From the NCBI GenBank assembly GCA_963662175.1, contig OY759225.1:124001-188000 (forward strand): DNA of 64,000 nucleotides, in the 5' to 3' direction. Positions within the stretch are counted from its first letter, which is position 1. Each line of letters starts with the position of its first letter. Positions 44,493 to 55,413 of the stretch are shown here, one piece after another. Source of the stretch: Aradus depressus. Taxonomy: Eukaryota > Arthropoda > Insecta > Hemiptera > Aradidae. Position numbers and translations under genes: made by a program. The notes beneath the pieces were generated by a model. That model saw only the letters and a program-made list of their open reading frames with translations. It did no database searches and had not been told where the DNA came from.

Positions 44493-45276
44493 GTAGTTTA
44501 GTTTTACTCATAGTCACATCAACCAAGTTTTCGTGGTAAATAATGCGGTCTAAGAATTTAGCTTTTGCGATTAGTTTCCATGAGTTTTTTCATCGGATCG
44601 GACCAGTAACTAATTTCATATTCATGCGTTTACGGATGTTTTCCATTGTTTTTCCAAAGACGGCGTTATTTACAAGTTAACGATTGTAGCCACCGGTACT
44701 GTTTAAATTTCATGGCGCGATAAACCTTTGTAACACGCAACCCATGTTTAATAGCCTGCTTTAAATTAACATAATGTACAACGTACCACTTCCGAGAATT
44801 TAAATGTACAACTAATTTTGGGACATTACTGCCTGGCATTAGCTCTCTAATTACTACCCTTATCTCTCTCTGATTGACTGACTGACTCTGGGTAGGGATG
44901 AAGGGCTGTATATAGCCGGGACTAGTACTGACTGACTGTTGGCGAGAGACAAGGGCTGAATAGAAACCCCTTTATTGTCAAAAAAGAAGACGCCATAGCT
45001 TAACTCATTTGCGAAAAAATTTCGTACCCCATGGAGCAAGTTAAAGTACTTGAAAATAAATGAAACCCGTAAGCCTTATAACTCCGAAACATTTATTTAC
45101 AATAAACATTTTTTGCAGTCGCTCTCTCTTACTGACGGAGGCAATAACGCGTTCGGATTGACTAGCCTCTAATTCATTTTTTATTATCAAGTTGGTTCTG
45201 ACAAGATGCTGTTTTACTTTTTTCTTATACTTTTAATGATTCATATTCAACTAATTATCATATACCATTTTTTCAG
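44493..45276. other. Intron-like DNA
   Basis: No gene. Contains GACTGACTGACT short repeats near 44875-44940 and a pyrimidine-rich acceptor region at its right end (TTTTTTCAG at 45268-45276). Confidence 0.5.
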
Positions 45277-45416
45277 GAAAAATGCCTGCTATTGAGCCAG
45301 TCATAAATTGTCAGTCCTACCGATGTGTCACCTGCCAGTACTCGACGTACGAAGGAAACAGATGTGCGACCAACATACCCCTTCATCTCTCACCACATCA
45401 CTTGCCACAAAAATGA
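45277..45416 (+). CDS. Zinc-finger-like terminal exon, third alternative
   Basis: Follows TTTTTTCAG in the same phase as the two other finger exons. The peptide contains YRCVTCQYSTYEGN and later HLSPHH, a degenerate C2H2 finger with widened spacing, and ends at TGA 45414-45416. The short length and single finger fit an alternative last exon, but it could also be a decayed remnant. Confidence 0.4.
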
Positions 45417-48400
45417 CGAAATTTTGAAATTTTATAGACATTTCAAATGTTCAATATGTGATATATTTTTTTGTTTACTTATTTATTTAATTTATTATTT
45501 ACTTATTTTCATTTCTGTGTCTAAGATCTAATAACTGTTTGTGTACCTAATTTATGATCCAACTTGATGTATACATTTGTAAAGTTGAAAAACTATCACA
45601 ATAATATGATATATGTTTGTTATTTTGAAAATACATTTCTGTTTGTAGCAATTGCAAGTATGTGTTGCTAATTTTACAATTACCTTTATTGTTCCAATTC
45701 CAATTACATAGTACAATAAATGGTGTTTACATAAGGCTAGCATCCCGACGTTTCTTTGAGAGAGAATACTTGTTCAAATTTAGATTCAGAGTTTTATGTG
45801 AGAGTTGATTCTTTGAGAAATGTAGTTATTTTTAGTTACCAACTAAATAACTGTCAAAAATACTTTTTAAGGTGTTTTCCAGTTTCCAGCATAAGACTGT
45901 CGTTATATCAAAATACTGATTTTTTTCTTTATCATATTTATATATTGCTAAAATAAATAGAATGAAAAAAAAAAAAAAGTTTTAAAAGTTAAAATTCAAA
46001 TCTTTCAAAACTGATAACGAATAGACATCCTTGTTTTCTCCCGACACCCTTCAAGTTACCAAAGAAATGAAGGATGAAGATTTAACAGAAATGAATGAGA
46101 AACAGAAGAAACAAATTTGAGACTAAGAATGCAATGTAAAAGCCAAAGCAGAGTTAATCTACAAACAAACTACAGAACATGTGCATTTGAAAGAGGCAAT
46201 CAGTTGGTGTCTTGTCTGTTTATGAAGTTCTGAATCCACATACACGATCGTGTGTCAATATATCAGACATGTCCCTTCACAGGTCTCTAGAGGTGGTCGT
46301 TGTGAAGTTCTTGAAATGTAAATTAATCAGATGTTTGCCATACCTTACGTTACCTAAAGTCACTTTATTCTGATACATACTGTTGTGTGAATGTCGAAAT
46401 ATTCTATCTAACCTATTCTTCCTCCCAAGGAAAGGATGTCTGTTAAATTAAGAATGGAAAATTTAAATTCTTTCAAAACACTATCATATATGAAAGGTTC
46501 AATAAAATATTTTTGTTGTCAGTGTTACAAAAATGTTATTCTAATCATACAGTTGAGTAAGGAGAGCAAAGGGTTCAAAGGAAGTATAGGTATTTCAGAT
46601 TGTTTGAATTATTATATAAAAAAATAATGGATGAAAAGTGTATTATAAAAACTTCTCAATTGTGTGGCTATATAAAACTTTGCTATTAAAAAAAGTGGTA
46701 TGTGGTAATATATATTTTATATTAAATAAGTTATTTTTTTGTACTCAAGCCATTTATAAATATAGGTACCATTTTCCAGTTTCTTATTGCAGAATTTCTT
46801 CCAAGTTTCGAATGGATTGTTAAGAATTTTAACCTCCTCTTTGAATCTAGGCGGACATAAACATGGATGTCTAGACAAAAGTTCGTTATGAGAAATAATT
46901 ATCCATGTTAATTGATACTAACTTAATAAAGTACAATAACTGATATGCTAAGGTGTGTGTCCAGAGGATCTGTAAGTTATGAAGTGTGAGCAGCACAGGT
47001 CAGGATTAGGGGGGAGCTATTTCATATTAATAAACCATTTTTAAAAATAATTGGCTTCATATATTTAAAACAAATAAAAAAATAATATTATACAATTTTT
47101 AAAATATGTAAGAATCTATTTTCAATCAAGATCTAAATTGTAAATAAAAAATTAACACTGAAATGCATTGTTTGCGGTTGGTAAACAATAATGAAGATTT
47201 ATCGTGTCAGTTAGCACACTTATATAGGGATCTTTGTTTGTGATGTTTCTGATGAAGGGCTGTTGGAGTGCATATCGGTCGTTTGTATGATGAAATGTCG
47301 TGTATTCTCTGCATCAAGTGCTCTTTAATTTGAACATGTTCACAAATGTTTGTCCAAGGCCAGCCCAAGCTATAAGCCTATTCATGCTCGGGGTGAAACA
47401 TTCTCATAGGATCACTGCTTTTTACAAAAGTATTTGTTTTGGATCTCTCCTCACTTCTTTTTCAAGTACCAGATAAATGTGATCTCGAAATAAACTTATT
47501 TATTTCAAATGTGACCATATATACTTCTTAATGAGGCCTGAAACTATACTTTTTTCAATGATATATGAGTTTGCTCGAGAGCAATCTGTTGGACGCGCGC
47601 TGAGATATTGAATGTTGAAGTTTGACAAAGTGACCGTCCCATCCCTTCTTCTACCGTTAACGGCGTTGAAAATTATATTTTTAATCGGTAAGCTGTCCCG
47701 AACTACATAATTTATTGTTTTTTGATTGAACTAAAATCGACTCTTATAACTAAATTACTTTACGGAATCAAAATGAATGTTAAAAAAAATGCTGATAGGA
47801 AAAATGTTGATTTAGTTGTGAAACTTGAAAATTTAATGTCTCTTGAGTTTATGCAAGGGAGTGCTCGTTCAAAGATCTTTTTTAATTATAGAGACTCTAG
47901 TTTCAGTATTCATCAAGAAGAACATGTAATCTCATTTGAAATACCAAAGTTAGGTTCCAGATCCTGTATACCTAAAACTTGAAAGAAAATAAAGATTCCT
48001 TGGCAAAAATTAAGGAGGCGTCTACTACAATTATTTTTGTATAATAAAAGTAATGCAACACGCTATCCATAAATATGCCTGCAGCTTGGACTGAGCTGAG
48101 ACAAACATTTCTGAACTTCAAATATAGAGTTAGTGCAGGAGATACACCGATGTTCACTCCAAAAATCCTGTATAGATATATATATATATATATAACAACA
48201 AGTAGCTCGGTTTATCTAAGAGCTGAGGTAAAGTAATCCAAGTCATTAAGTTCTTCAGATATATCGCTGCTCGAGGATTCCAGAACACAAAATGATCGTG
48301 GAATTACCACTTCTAAGACAATATCAATAATACATTAAGTTTTCTTTATGCTTCTCACATTCAAGATAGAAGTCACATACTTTCTTCCATTCACTAGAAC

Positions 48401-48930
48401 TGATGTTCGGTTATTAGTTAGTTAATAGTTTTATATATTCAAATATTTATTGTGTTCGGTAACATAATCCTTTAGTGTAGCCCTATTCGGTTTAAATCGG
48501 CATATTAAGGAAGCAAACTTGGAGAAAAAATAAAAAGAACAATACTTACTTATAATATAAGTGAAGACAATTTTTATATTTAGTGATTTATTGTTAAATA
48601 TTTTGAGAAAGAGGTAAATTGTTTTATTGTTTAAGGAAGGATTGACCAACGATGCAATAGGAAGGACGAGATGAGGCTTGTGGTAGATGAAAACAAACTT
48701 GTAGAATTTCTGTCAAACTTTCTGCACTGAATGTGCCTTCTCCAGGGTCTGTATTGACATATATACTCGTACATTATTAATGAGTTGATGTATGCTAGAT
48801 TTGAGTATGGGGTGTGAACATTACAACTGTGACTAAACCAACAATAACCTTTATATTATATACACCTAAACAAATTAAAATATTATATCTAAACCGAAAC
48901 TAAATACAAACATATACAAAGGTACAGTAT
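45417..48930. other. Non-coding AT-rich DNA
   Basis: No coding region, splice-framed exon or clear mobile element is seen. Several AATAAA motifs, an A run at 45965-45979 and an AT run at 48176-48193 are present. Short open frames (for example 47722-47982) have no recognisable content. Confidence 0.5.
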
Positions 48931-50418
48931 CAGTCCAGCTCCCGCTGTGTACACAGGTATTTTGGTGCGCTCTGCCTTACTATTTTCTTTAGACTTTACT
49001 TCCTCAGTCCAGCTCCCGCTGTGTACACAGGTATTTTGGTGCGCTCTGCCTTACTATTTTCTTTAGACTTTACTTCCTCAGTCCAGCTCCCGCTGTGTAC
49101 ACAGGTATTTTGGTGCGCTCTGCCTTACTATTTTCTTTAGACTTTACTTCCTCAGTCCAGCTCCCGCTGTGTACACAGGTATTTTGGTGCGCTCTGCCTT
49201 ACTATTTTCTTTAGACTTTACTTCCTCAGTGCAGCTCCCGCGCTGTACACAGGTATTTTGGTGCGCTCTGCCTTACTATTTTCTTTAGACTTTACTTCCT
49301 CAGTGCAGCTCCCGCGCTGTACACAGGTATTTTGGTGCGCTCTGCCTTACTATTTTCTTTAGACTTTACTTCCTCAGTGCAGCTCCCGCGCTGTACACAG
49401 GTATTTTGGTGCGCTCTGCCTTACTATTTTCTTTAGACTTTACTTCCTCAGTGCAGCTCCCGCGCTGTACACAGGTATTTTGGTGCGCTCTGCCTTACTA
49501 TTTTCTTTAGACTTTACTTCCTCAGTGCAGCTCCCGCGCTGTACACAGGTATTTTGGTGCGCTCTGCCTTACTATTTTCTTTAGACTTTACTTCCTCAGT
49601 GCAGCTCCCGCTGTGTACACAGTTATTTTGGTGCGCTCTGCCTTACTATTTTCTTTAGACTTTACTTCCTCAGTGCAGCTCCCGCGCTGTACACAGGTAT
49701 TTTGGTGCGCTCTGCCTTACTATTTTCTTTAGACTTTACTTCCTCAGTGCAGCTCCCGCGCTGTACACAGGTATTTTGGTGCGCTCTGCCTTACTATTTT
49801 CTTTAGACTTTACTTCCTCAGTGCAGCTCCCGCGCTGTACACAGGTATTTTGGTGCGCTCTGCCTTACTATTTTCTTTAGACTTTACTTCCTCAGTGCAG
49901 CTCCCGCTGTGTACACAGGTATTTTGGTGCGCTCTGCCTTACTATTTTCTTTAGACTTTACTTCTTCAGTGCAGCTCCCGCGCTGTACACAGGTATTTTG
50001 GTGCGCTCTGCCTTACTATTTTCTTTAGACTTTACTTCCTCAGTGCAGCTCCCGCGCTGTACACAGGTATTTTGGTGCGCTCTGCCTTACTATTTTCTTT
50101 AGACTTTACTTCCTCAGTGCAGCTCCCGCGCTGTACACAGGTATTTTGGTGCGCTCTGCCTTACTATTTTCTTTAGACTTTACTTCCTCAGTGCAGCTCC
50201 CGCGCTGTACACAGGTATTTTGGTGCGCTCTGCCTTACTATTTTCTTTAGACTTTACTTCCTCAGTGCAGCTCCCGCTGTGTACACAGGTATTTTGGTGC
50301 GCTCTGCCTTACTATTTTCTTTAGACTTTACTTCCTCAGTCCAGCTCCCGCTGTGTACACAGGTATTTTGGTGCGCTCTGCCTTACTATTTTCTTTAGAC
50401 TTTACTTCCTCAGTCCAG
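48931..50418. repeat. 74-bp tandem array, about 20 copies
   Basis: Unit from CAGT(C/G)CAGCTCCCGC through GGTATTTTGGTGCGCTCTGC to CTTTAGACTTTACTTCCT. The outer copies are the type CAGTCCAGCTCCCGCTGTGT (first four, last one or two). The inner copies are mostly CAGTGCAGCTCCCGCGCTGT. Copies are otherwise nearly identical, implying recent expansion or homogenisation. Confidence 0.95.
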
Positions 50419-51062
50419 TGTTCAGTTATTTATTTATTTTTGTCGTATACTTCTAATCCTTTCTTGAACCTATCATCTTACTATACTTACTTCAATCTAC
50501 ATTTTCTTCATTTCTTTCATCGCCTATCTGGTATCATTATTTAACTTTTTTTTTTTTTTTCCTAATCATTATCAGTGTCACTCATTGTTATTTAAAATTT
50601 TTACAGTAAAAGGATGTAGGACTGCCCGTTGTTATTATTTCTAAGCCTCCCGATTTGAATCCATTTATTTAGTTATTGTTGTTTCGTTCGCTCCCCGTTT
50701 CAAACTGACCCCCTCCACCTGGCTCCTCCCCTCTCTCGTTCCTCCGCCGCGCCCTCCCCCCTCTACTTCATACTATCTCAATCTGTTCTACCTCTCGGCG
50801 TGCATTCATTTCATCCGTTATTCTTTCTTAGTTTTCTATTATAAGCCCTTTTTGAATTTTGTTTTTTGTTATTCTCCTTTTTCCTTCTTTACTTTACACA
50901 TATGTAAGAGGAAGTCGATGCCTAGCCTTGGTCTATTCATAAATATTTATATAATTTTTCTTGATGTTTTGTTGTCTTCTAATTTCTCTCCTTTACCTCC
51001 CTTCCTCACCCCTCCCTCTACTTTGTCTGTGTCCTTCCTCATCACCTCTCATGACATATAAT
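50419..51062. other. Pyrimidine-rich leader, probably 5' part of the next LINE
   Basis: TC-rich plus strand resembling the base composition of the LINE that follows. No ORF1 recognised. Confidence 0.4.
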
Positions 51063-53517
51063 AGCCTTCAATGTTGCCATGTTAATGCCCAGTCCCTGCC
51101 AGCCCATCACGATGAGTTCTCCGATTTCCTCCACTCAAATAGCTTCCATATCATCGGTATTTCTGAGAGCTGGCTCGAACCCTGGATCCCCTCCTCCTCC
51201 GTCTCTCTTCCTGACCACTATCTCTTCAGAAACGACCGGCTAGACAGACCTGGCCAGATTCCACCAAACTCCTTTATGGAGAAGTTTACCGACCTCCTAG
51301 AGTCCCTTTTGACCCCACCTTTGAGTCAGCTCTCCTCCGTCTGATTCCCCTCTATAGTTGCATCCCTGATCTCCGGTGACTTCAACTCCGACCTCCTGTC
51401 TCCAGCAGCTCCCAACTCCAAGTATCTCCTGGACCTCTGCTATTCTTTAAACCTTTTCATAGTTCCCTACGCCCCGACTCATCATACCCCTACTTCTCAC
51501 TCCTGGTTGGATCTCCACCTGGCTGACTCCCAACAGAAGATTAGTTCCTCCGCCCAACAGCCAGTTCCCTTCCTTTCTGTTCACGACCTTATCCAAATCT
51601 CCTACGACATACCATCTCCTCACCTTACTCCTAGATCTTTACTCCTCCGAAACCTGAAGTCCTTAACCTTCGAGACGCTCCAAGAGGACCTTGACGCAGC
51701 GGACTGGCAAGCTATCTTTGATCTGGCCTCAATCGACGAGAAGGTGAATACTTTCAACCAGATCCTCCTGAAGCTGCTCGACAAGCACGCTCCTCTGAAG
51801 ACGAGGCAGCTCAGACGATCCCCGGCCCCATAGATAACCCCAGAGATCAGGGAAATCATTAAGGAACGGGACTCTGTCCGAAGGAGGTTCTACCGATCCA
51901 AGTTGGACGTCGACTACTCTTCCTTCAAAGTCCTGAGGAATCGTGCCCAGTCGCTGATCAGGGCGGCTAAGTCAAAGTTCCTTCTGAACCTGATAGCGGA
52001 GGCACCTAACGCCAAGTCAAGATGGGCAGCTCTTCGGAAGCTCTCGTTAGGTTCCCCCGAAAACCCTCCTTCTCCTTCAACCTTCTCTCCCGACACACTT
52101 AATTCCTTTTTTGTCTCCCGTCCTATTCTTCCACTAGCGTCTCCAGCTGAGATTACATCCCCCCAGCCCTTCGATTCAAATAATTTTTTCTTTTCATATA
52201 TTTACCCTGACACCCTCCTAAAGATCATCCTTAATAGTAGCTCTAATGCCCTTGGCCCTGACGACATCCCGCTCCTCTTCCTTAAAACTTGCTTACCAGT
52301 CATACTCCCAGTCCTCTTACATATTTATAATTTCTCCCTTCAAAACTCCGTCTTCCCTTCCGCCTGGAAAGAACCATTTGTACTTCCTCTCAACAAAGTC
52401 CCTATTCCTGAAGCTCCTAAAGACTTTCGCCCTATCTCCCTTCTGTGTTCCACATCCAAACCTTTAGAGCGTATAGTTCAATCCCAAATCTCAGATTTCC
52501 TTCTTACCAACAAACTCCTCGACCCTTTGCAATCTGGTTTCCGACCCGGTTATGGGACTCAATCTGCTTTACTGAAACTAACAGAAGACTTCCGACAGGC
52601 CATTGACGCTAGACAACTTACTCTGCTAGTACTGTTCGACTTTTCCAAAGCCTTTGACTGCGTGGACCACTCCACCCTCCTCTCCAAGCTGGCCAGTCTC
52701 CCTCTCTCCAATAATGTCCTCCTCTGGCTTCAGTCCTACCTTGCAGATCGTCCCCAGTCCGTCAAATTCCCCAACTCTCCCGCCTCATCCTTGCTTCCTC
52801 TCCACTCAGGAGTTCCCCAAGGATCCTCTCTTTCCCCGCTCCTATTCTCCCTTTTCCTCTTGGATCTTCCTCCACACATAAAATTCTGTAAATACCACCT
52901 CTACGCGGATGATCTGCAGATTTATTTATCCTTTCACCCCTCCAGTTTTCCTACCGCATACTCGCAAATATCTGATGACATCAATTCCATATCCTCCTGG
53001 GCCAAACAGAACAAACTCCTCCTTAATCCTCACAAGACTCAAGCGATTATATTAGGTAACAAAAAACTTCTCAATAACTTAACTGACCCCCCTCTCTTAA
53101 CTCTGGACAACACCAACATTAACTATTCTAGCAGAGTAAAAAACCTGAGTATCATCCTCGACCAATCCCTTTCCTGGAAAGACCACGTATCCTATATTTC
53201 CCGTAAATCGTTCCAATCCCTTGCACAATTTAAACGTTCCCGTCACTCTCTTTCACAAAACTCCCGGAAGCTCCTCGTATCCTCCCTTGTTTTCCCCCAT
53301 TTTGACTACGGGTGCCTGGTTCATCCCCTCCTATCGCTCCTCGGCCTTCCACAATTCATTCCTTGTCCCTACAAAAACCATTCCTTTTGTTCAAGACCTA
53401 ATCCAACTTCACTTCACGGAACTCCATTCTGAACTGTATACCCATCCCAATCCATTCGCTCAGCGCTTGCCCTCATCCCGACAACCCTCCATGTTGCCTA
53501 AGAAGACGCTGGCCTAG
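51063..53517 (+). pseudogene. CR1-like LINE ORF2: endonuclease remnant plus reverse transcriptase
   Basis: One frame runs from CHVNAQSLPAHHDEF and IIGISESWLEP (endonuclease motifs 1-2) to about 53432. In-frame stops lie at 51342-51344 and 51831-51833. Part of the endonuclease after RLDRPG is deleted; ISGDFNSDL and HSWLDL remain. Reverse transcriptase motifs: DFRPISLLCSTSKPLERI, LFDFSKAFDCVDH, GVPQGSSLSPLLFSLFLLDL, HLYADDLQIYLS. The last stretch shifts frame near 53300-53430. The strongly pyrimidine-rich coding strand differs from the Jockey copies. No ORF1 and no poly(A) tail are seen. Confidence 0.88.
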
Positions 53518-53674
53518 CGATCTTCTGAGAACTATCTATAGAGATGCCAACACTGGCAGGCTTCTCCCTTTATTTTACATTTTATTTTATTTTCTGTTCA
53601 CTTCAAACCAATCATTCTATATTTCGTAGATAAGAAAAAAAAAAATATTTATTTTCGAAAAGAAAAGAAGCAAC

Positions 53675-53974
53675 CTTGATGTGAGGCTTGACGGGGGGGC
53701 GCCAGTGAAGACCTGTGTCTGTTGGAGCCGCTCTCCGAAAGATGGTATCGTCTCCACCAGGATCCCCAGTCCCTTCTCTGTGTAGGTCAGCTGGCTCAAA
53801 CAGAAGGACATCTTCATCCTGGGACTCTCGAAGTCGACTACACAGTCTGCTGACCAGCAGCTCGTTCTGTCCCTCTTTACCAATCATTCATCCTGGGACT
53901 CTCGAAGTCGACTACACAGTCTGCTGACCAGCAGCTCGTTCTGTCCCTCTTTACCAATCAGACTCAGTATAAAT
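53675..53974 (-). pseudogene. NCAPD2: Condensin D2 (NCAPD2-like), C-terminal HEAT exon with internal duplication
   Basis: On the minus strand TTTGTTGTCAG precedes an exon coding FILSLIGKEGQNELLVS and RLCSRLRESQDE, then later MSFCLSQLTYTEKGLGI and SFGERL. These parallel the last HEAT repeats of condensin D2. A 74-bp segment is tandemly duplicated (GGTAAAGAGGGACAGAACGA begins both copies) and brings an in-frame TGA at the joint. The second copy is then read in another frame. The exon joins the exon at 58390 in compatible phase. The end at 53675 (CAAG/GTTGCT) is a weak donor. Confidence 0.75.
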
Positions 53975-54058
53975 CTGACAACAAACAAGACATTTAATAT
54001 TCATGATTACAAAAACAACCAGTCACCTGATGTAGCAACGACGACGGAAGCAGAGAGG

Positions 54059-55204
54059 AATAGATAATTAAAATACACAATTTCTTTGTCAAACTTCACT
54101 ATATATTCTCAAATACTCAACTAGTTTCGCCGTGTTAAGGCATTATCAAGAGTCACTTACAAACTGACAGAATTGGTTGACAGGATAGAAGGTACAGTTA
54201 TGGAGGGGGTTTTTAGGTAATGACGGGGAATCCCTTGTTTTTGTTACTCTATACATTCCAATAAACAGATATTTACAAGATAATAATAAATATAAAATAA
54301 AAAGAAAGAATATATATATATATAAAATCTAATAAAGCGAATCTAACAGTAAAGTGTTGGTATTTATATAGGTATGACTCAGGAATTATATAAATGTAAA
54401 ATATAATAAATATTAAAGTGAATAAAAACAAATACATAGAATTTAAAGACAAATTAAAACATCAAATGAAAATATAGTATTCTCTGAATGTCAGTTGGCA
54501 AAAACATTTCCACAATCATCAGACTCTTAGCTACTTAAATTTTAAATTAAGAAGGGGGGAATGGTTCAGTTCTATTTGTTCATTTAGCATTACAATATCG
54601 TTATTTTTGTTCAGTTTATTTATTTCTACCGCTTCCAGTAAATTCAAAAGTGGACCTTTTTGGCAGATATGTATTATATTTGGTTTGTGTTGTGTGTCTA
54701 TGGTATGTCCTGTCTCTGTGAGATGTTGGTGAAATGAGGAAGTGTTGCAGTTTGTATTTCTTGTGTGTTCCCTGTATCTATTCTTAAAGGATCTCCCTGT
54801 CTATCCCGCGTACTTTAATATTTTACATTTATATAATTCAAGAGTCATACCTATATAAATACCAACACTTTACTGTTAGATTCGCTTTATTAGATTTTTT
54901 ATATATATATATTCTTTCTTTTTATTTTATATTTATTATTATCTTGTAAATATCTGTTTATTGGAATGTATAGAGTAACAAAAACAAGGGATTCCCCGTC
55001 ATTACCTTAAAACCCCCTCCATAACTGTACCTTCTATCCTGTCAACCAATTCTGTCAGTTTGTAAGTGACTCTTGATAATGCCTTAACACGGCGAAACTA
55101 GTTGAGTATTTGAGAATATATAGTGAAGTTTGACAAAGGAATTGTGTATTTTAATTATCTATTCCTAGAATGGAGCTTCACAAAATAAATCTGGAAACCA
55201 TAAA
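54059..55204 (-). mobile_element. Penelope-like element relic with long inverted arms
   Basis: Left arm (54056-54404) and right arm (about 54820-55166) are inverted copies of ~347 bp with few differences. Between and into the right arm lies a GIY-YIG endonuclease remnant on the minus strand. Each arm holds hammerhead-ribozyme-like core motifs, TTGATAATGCC and GGCGAAAC (minus at about 54123-54155, plus at about 55068-55100). A 13-bp repeat GGAAGCAGAGAGG at 54046-54058 and 55205-55217 may be the target duplication. The reverse transcriptase is missing. Confidence 0.75.
54531..54839 (-). pseudogene. GIY-YIG endonuclease domain of the Penelope-like element
   Basis: The minus-strand frame carries CKILKYAG, a TAG stop (54803-54801), TGRSFKNRYREH, then SSFHQHLTETGHTI and LLNLLEAVEINKLNK, ending at TAG 54533-54531. 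This order (Y-x-G-x-T-x-R-x-F-x-x-R-x-x-E-H, then G-H and L-E-x-x-E-I) is the Penelope-specific GIY-YIG endonuclease, which nicks the target in active elements. The only visible lesion in this piece is the nonsense codon in the core motif. Confidence 0.8.
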
Positions 55205-55217
55205 TTATTTGGAAGCA

Positions 55218-55413
55218 GAGAGGTATAGTGTAGAGTCGTGAGATCGATACCAGCCTAGGCCCTTAGGCTCTTTATCTGGGAGCCGTCCTATGTGTTGTCA
55301 GACCCCTCGACTAATTAAACCTAGTTAATCATCGGCAACGTACTTCCCCAGCGCGAATTAACTAAATTTTCACTCTTCCTCTGACTCCAATCTATCGATT
55401 TGTTTGAAGTTTT
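55218..55413. other. Spacer, possible SINE fragment
   Basis: TATAGTGTAGAGTCGTGAGA with GATCGATACCAGCC resembles a tRNA-like head, followed by GGCTCTTTATCTGGGAGCCG. Unconfirmed. Confidence 0.3.

Noticed and set aside
47722..47982. 86-codon open frame in AT-rich DNA
   Set aside because: Composition-driven, no domain pattern and no splice sites.
48931..50418. Tandem array as a CRISPR
   Set aside because: Units are contiguous with no unique spacers, and the context is eukaryotic.
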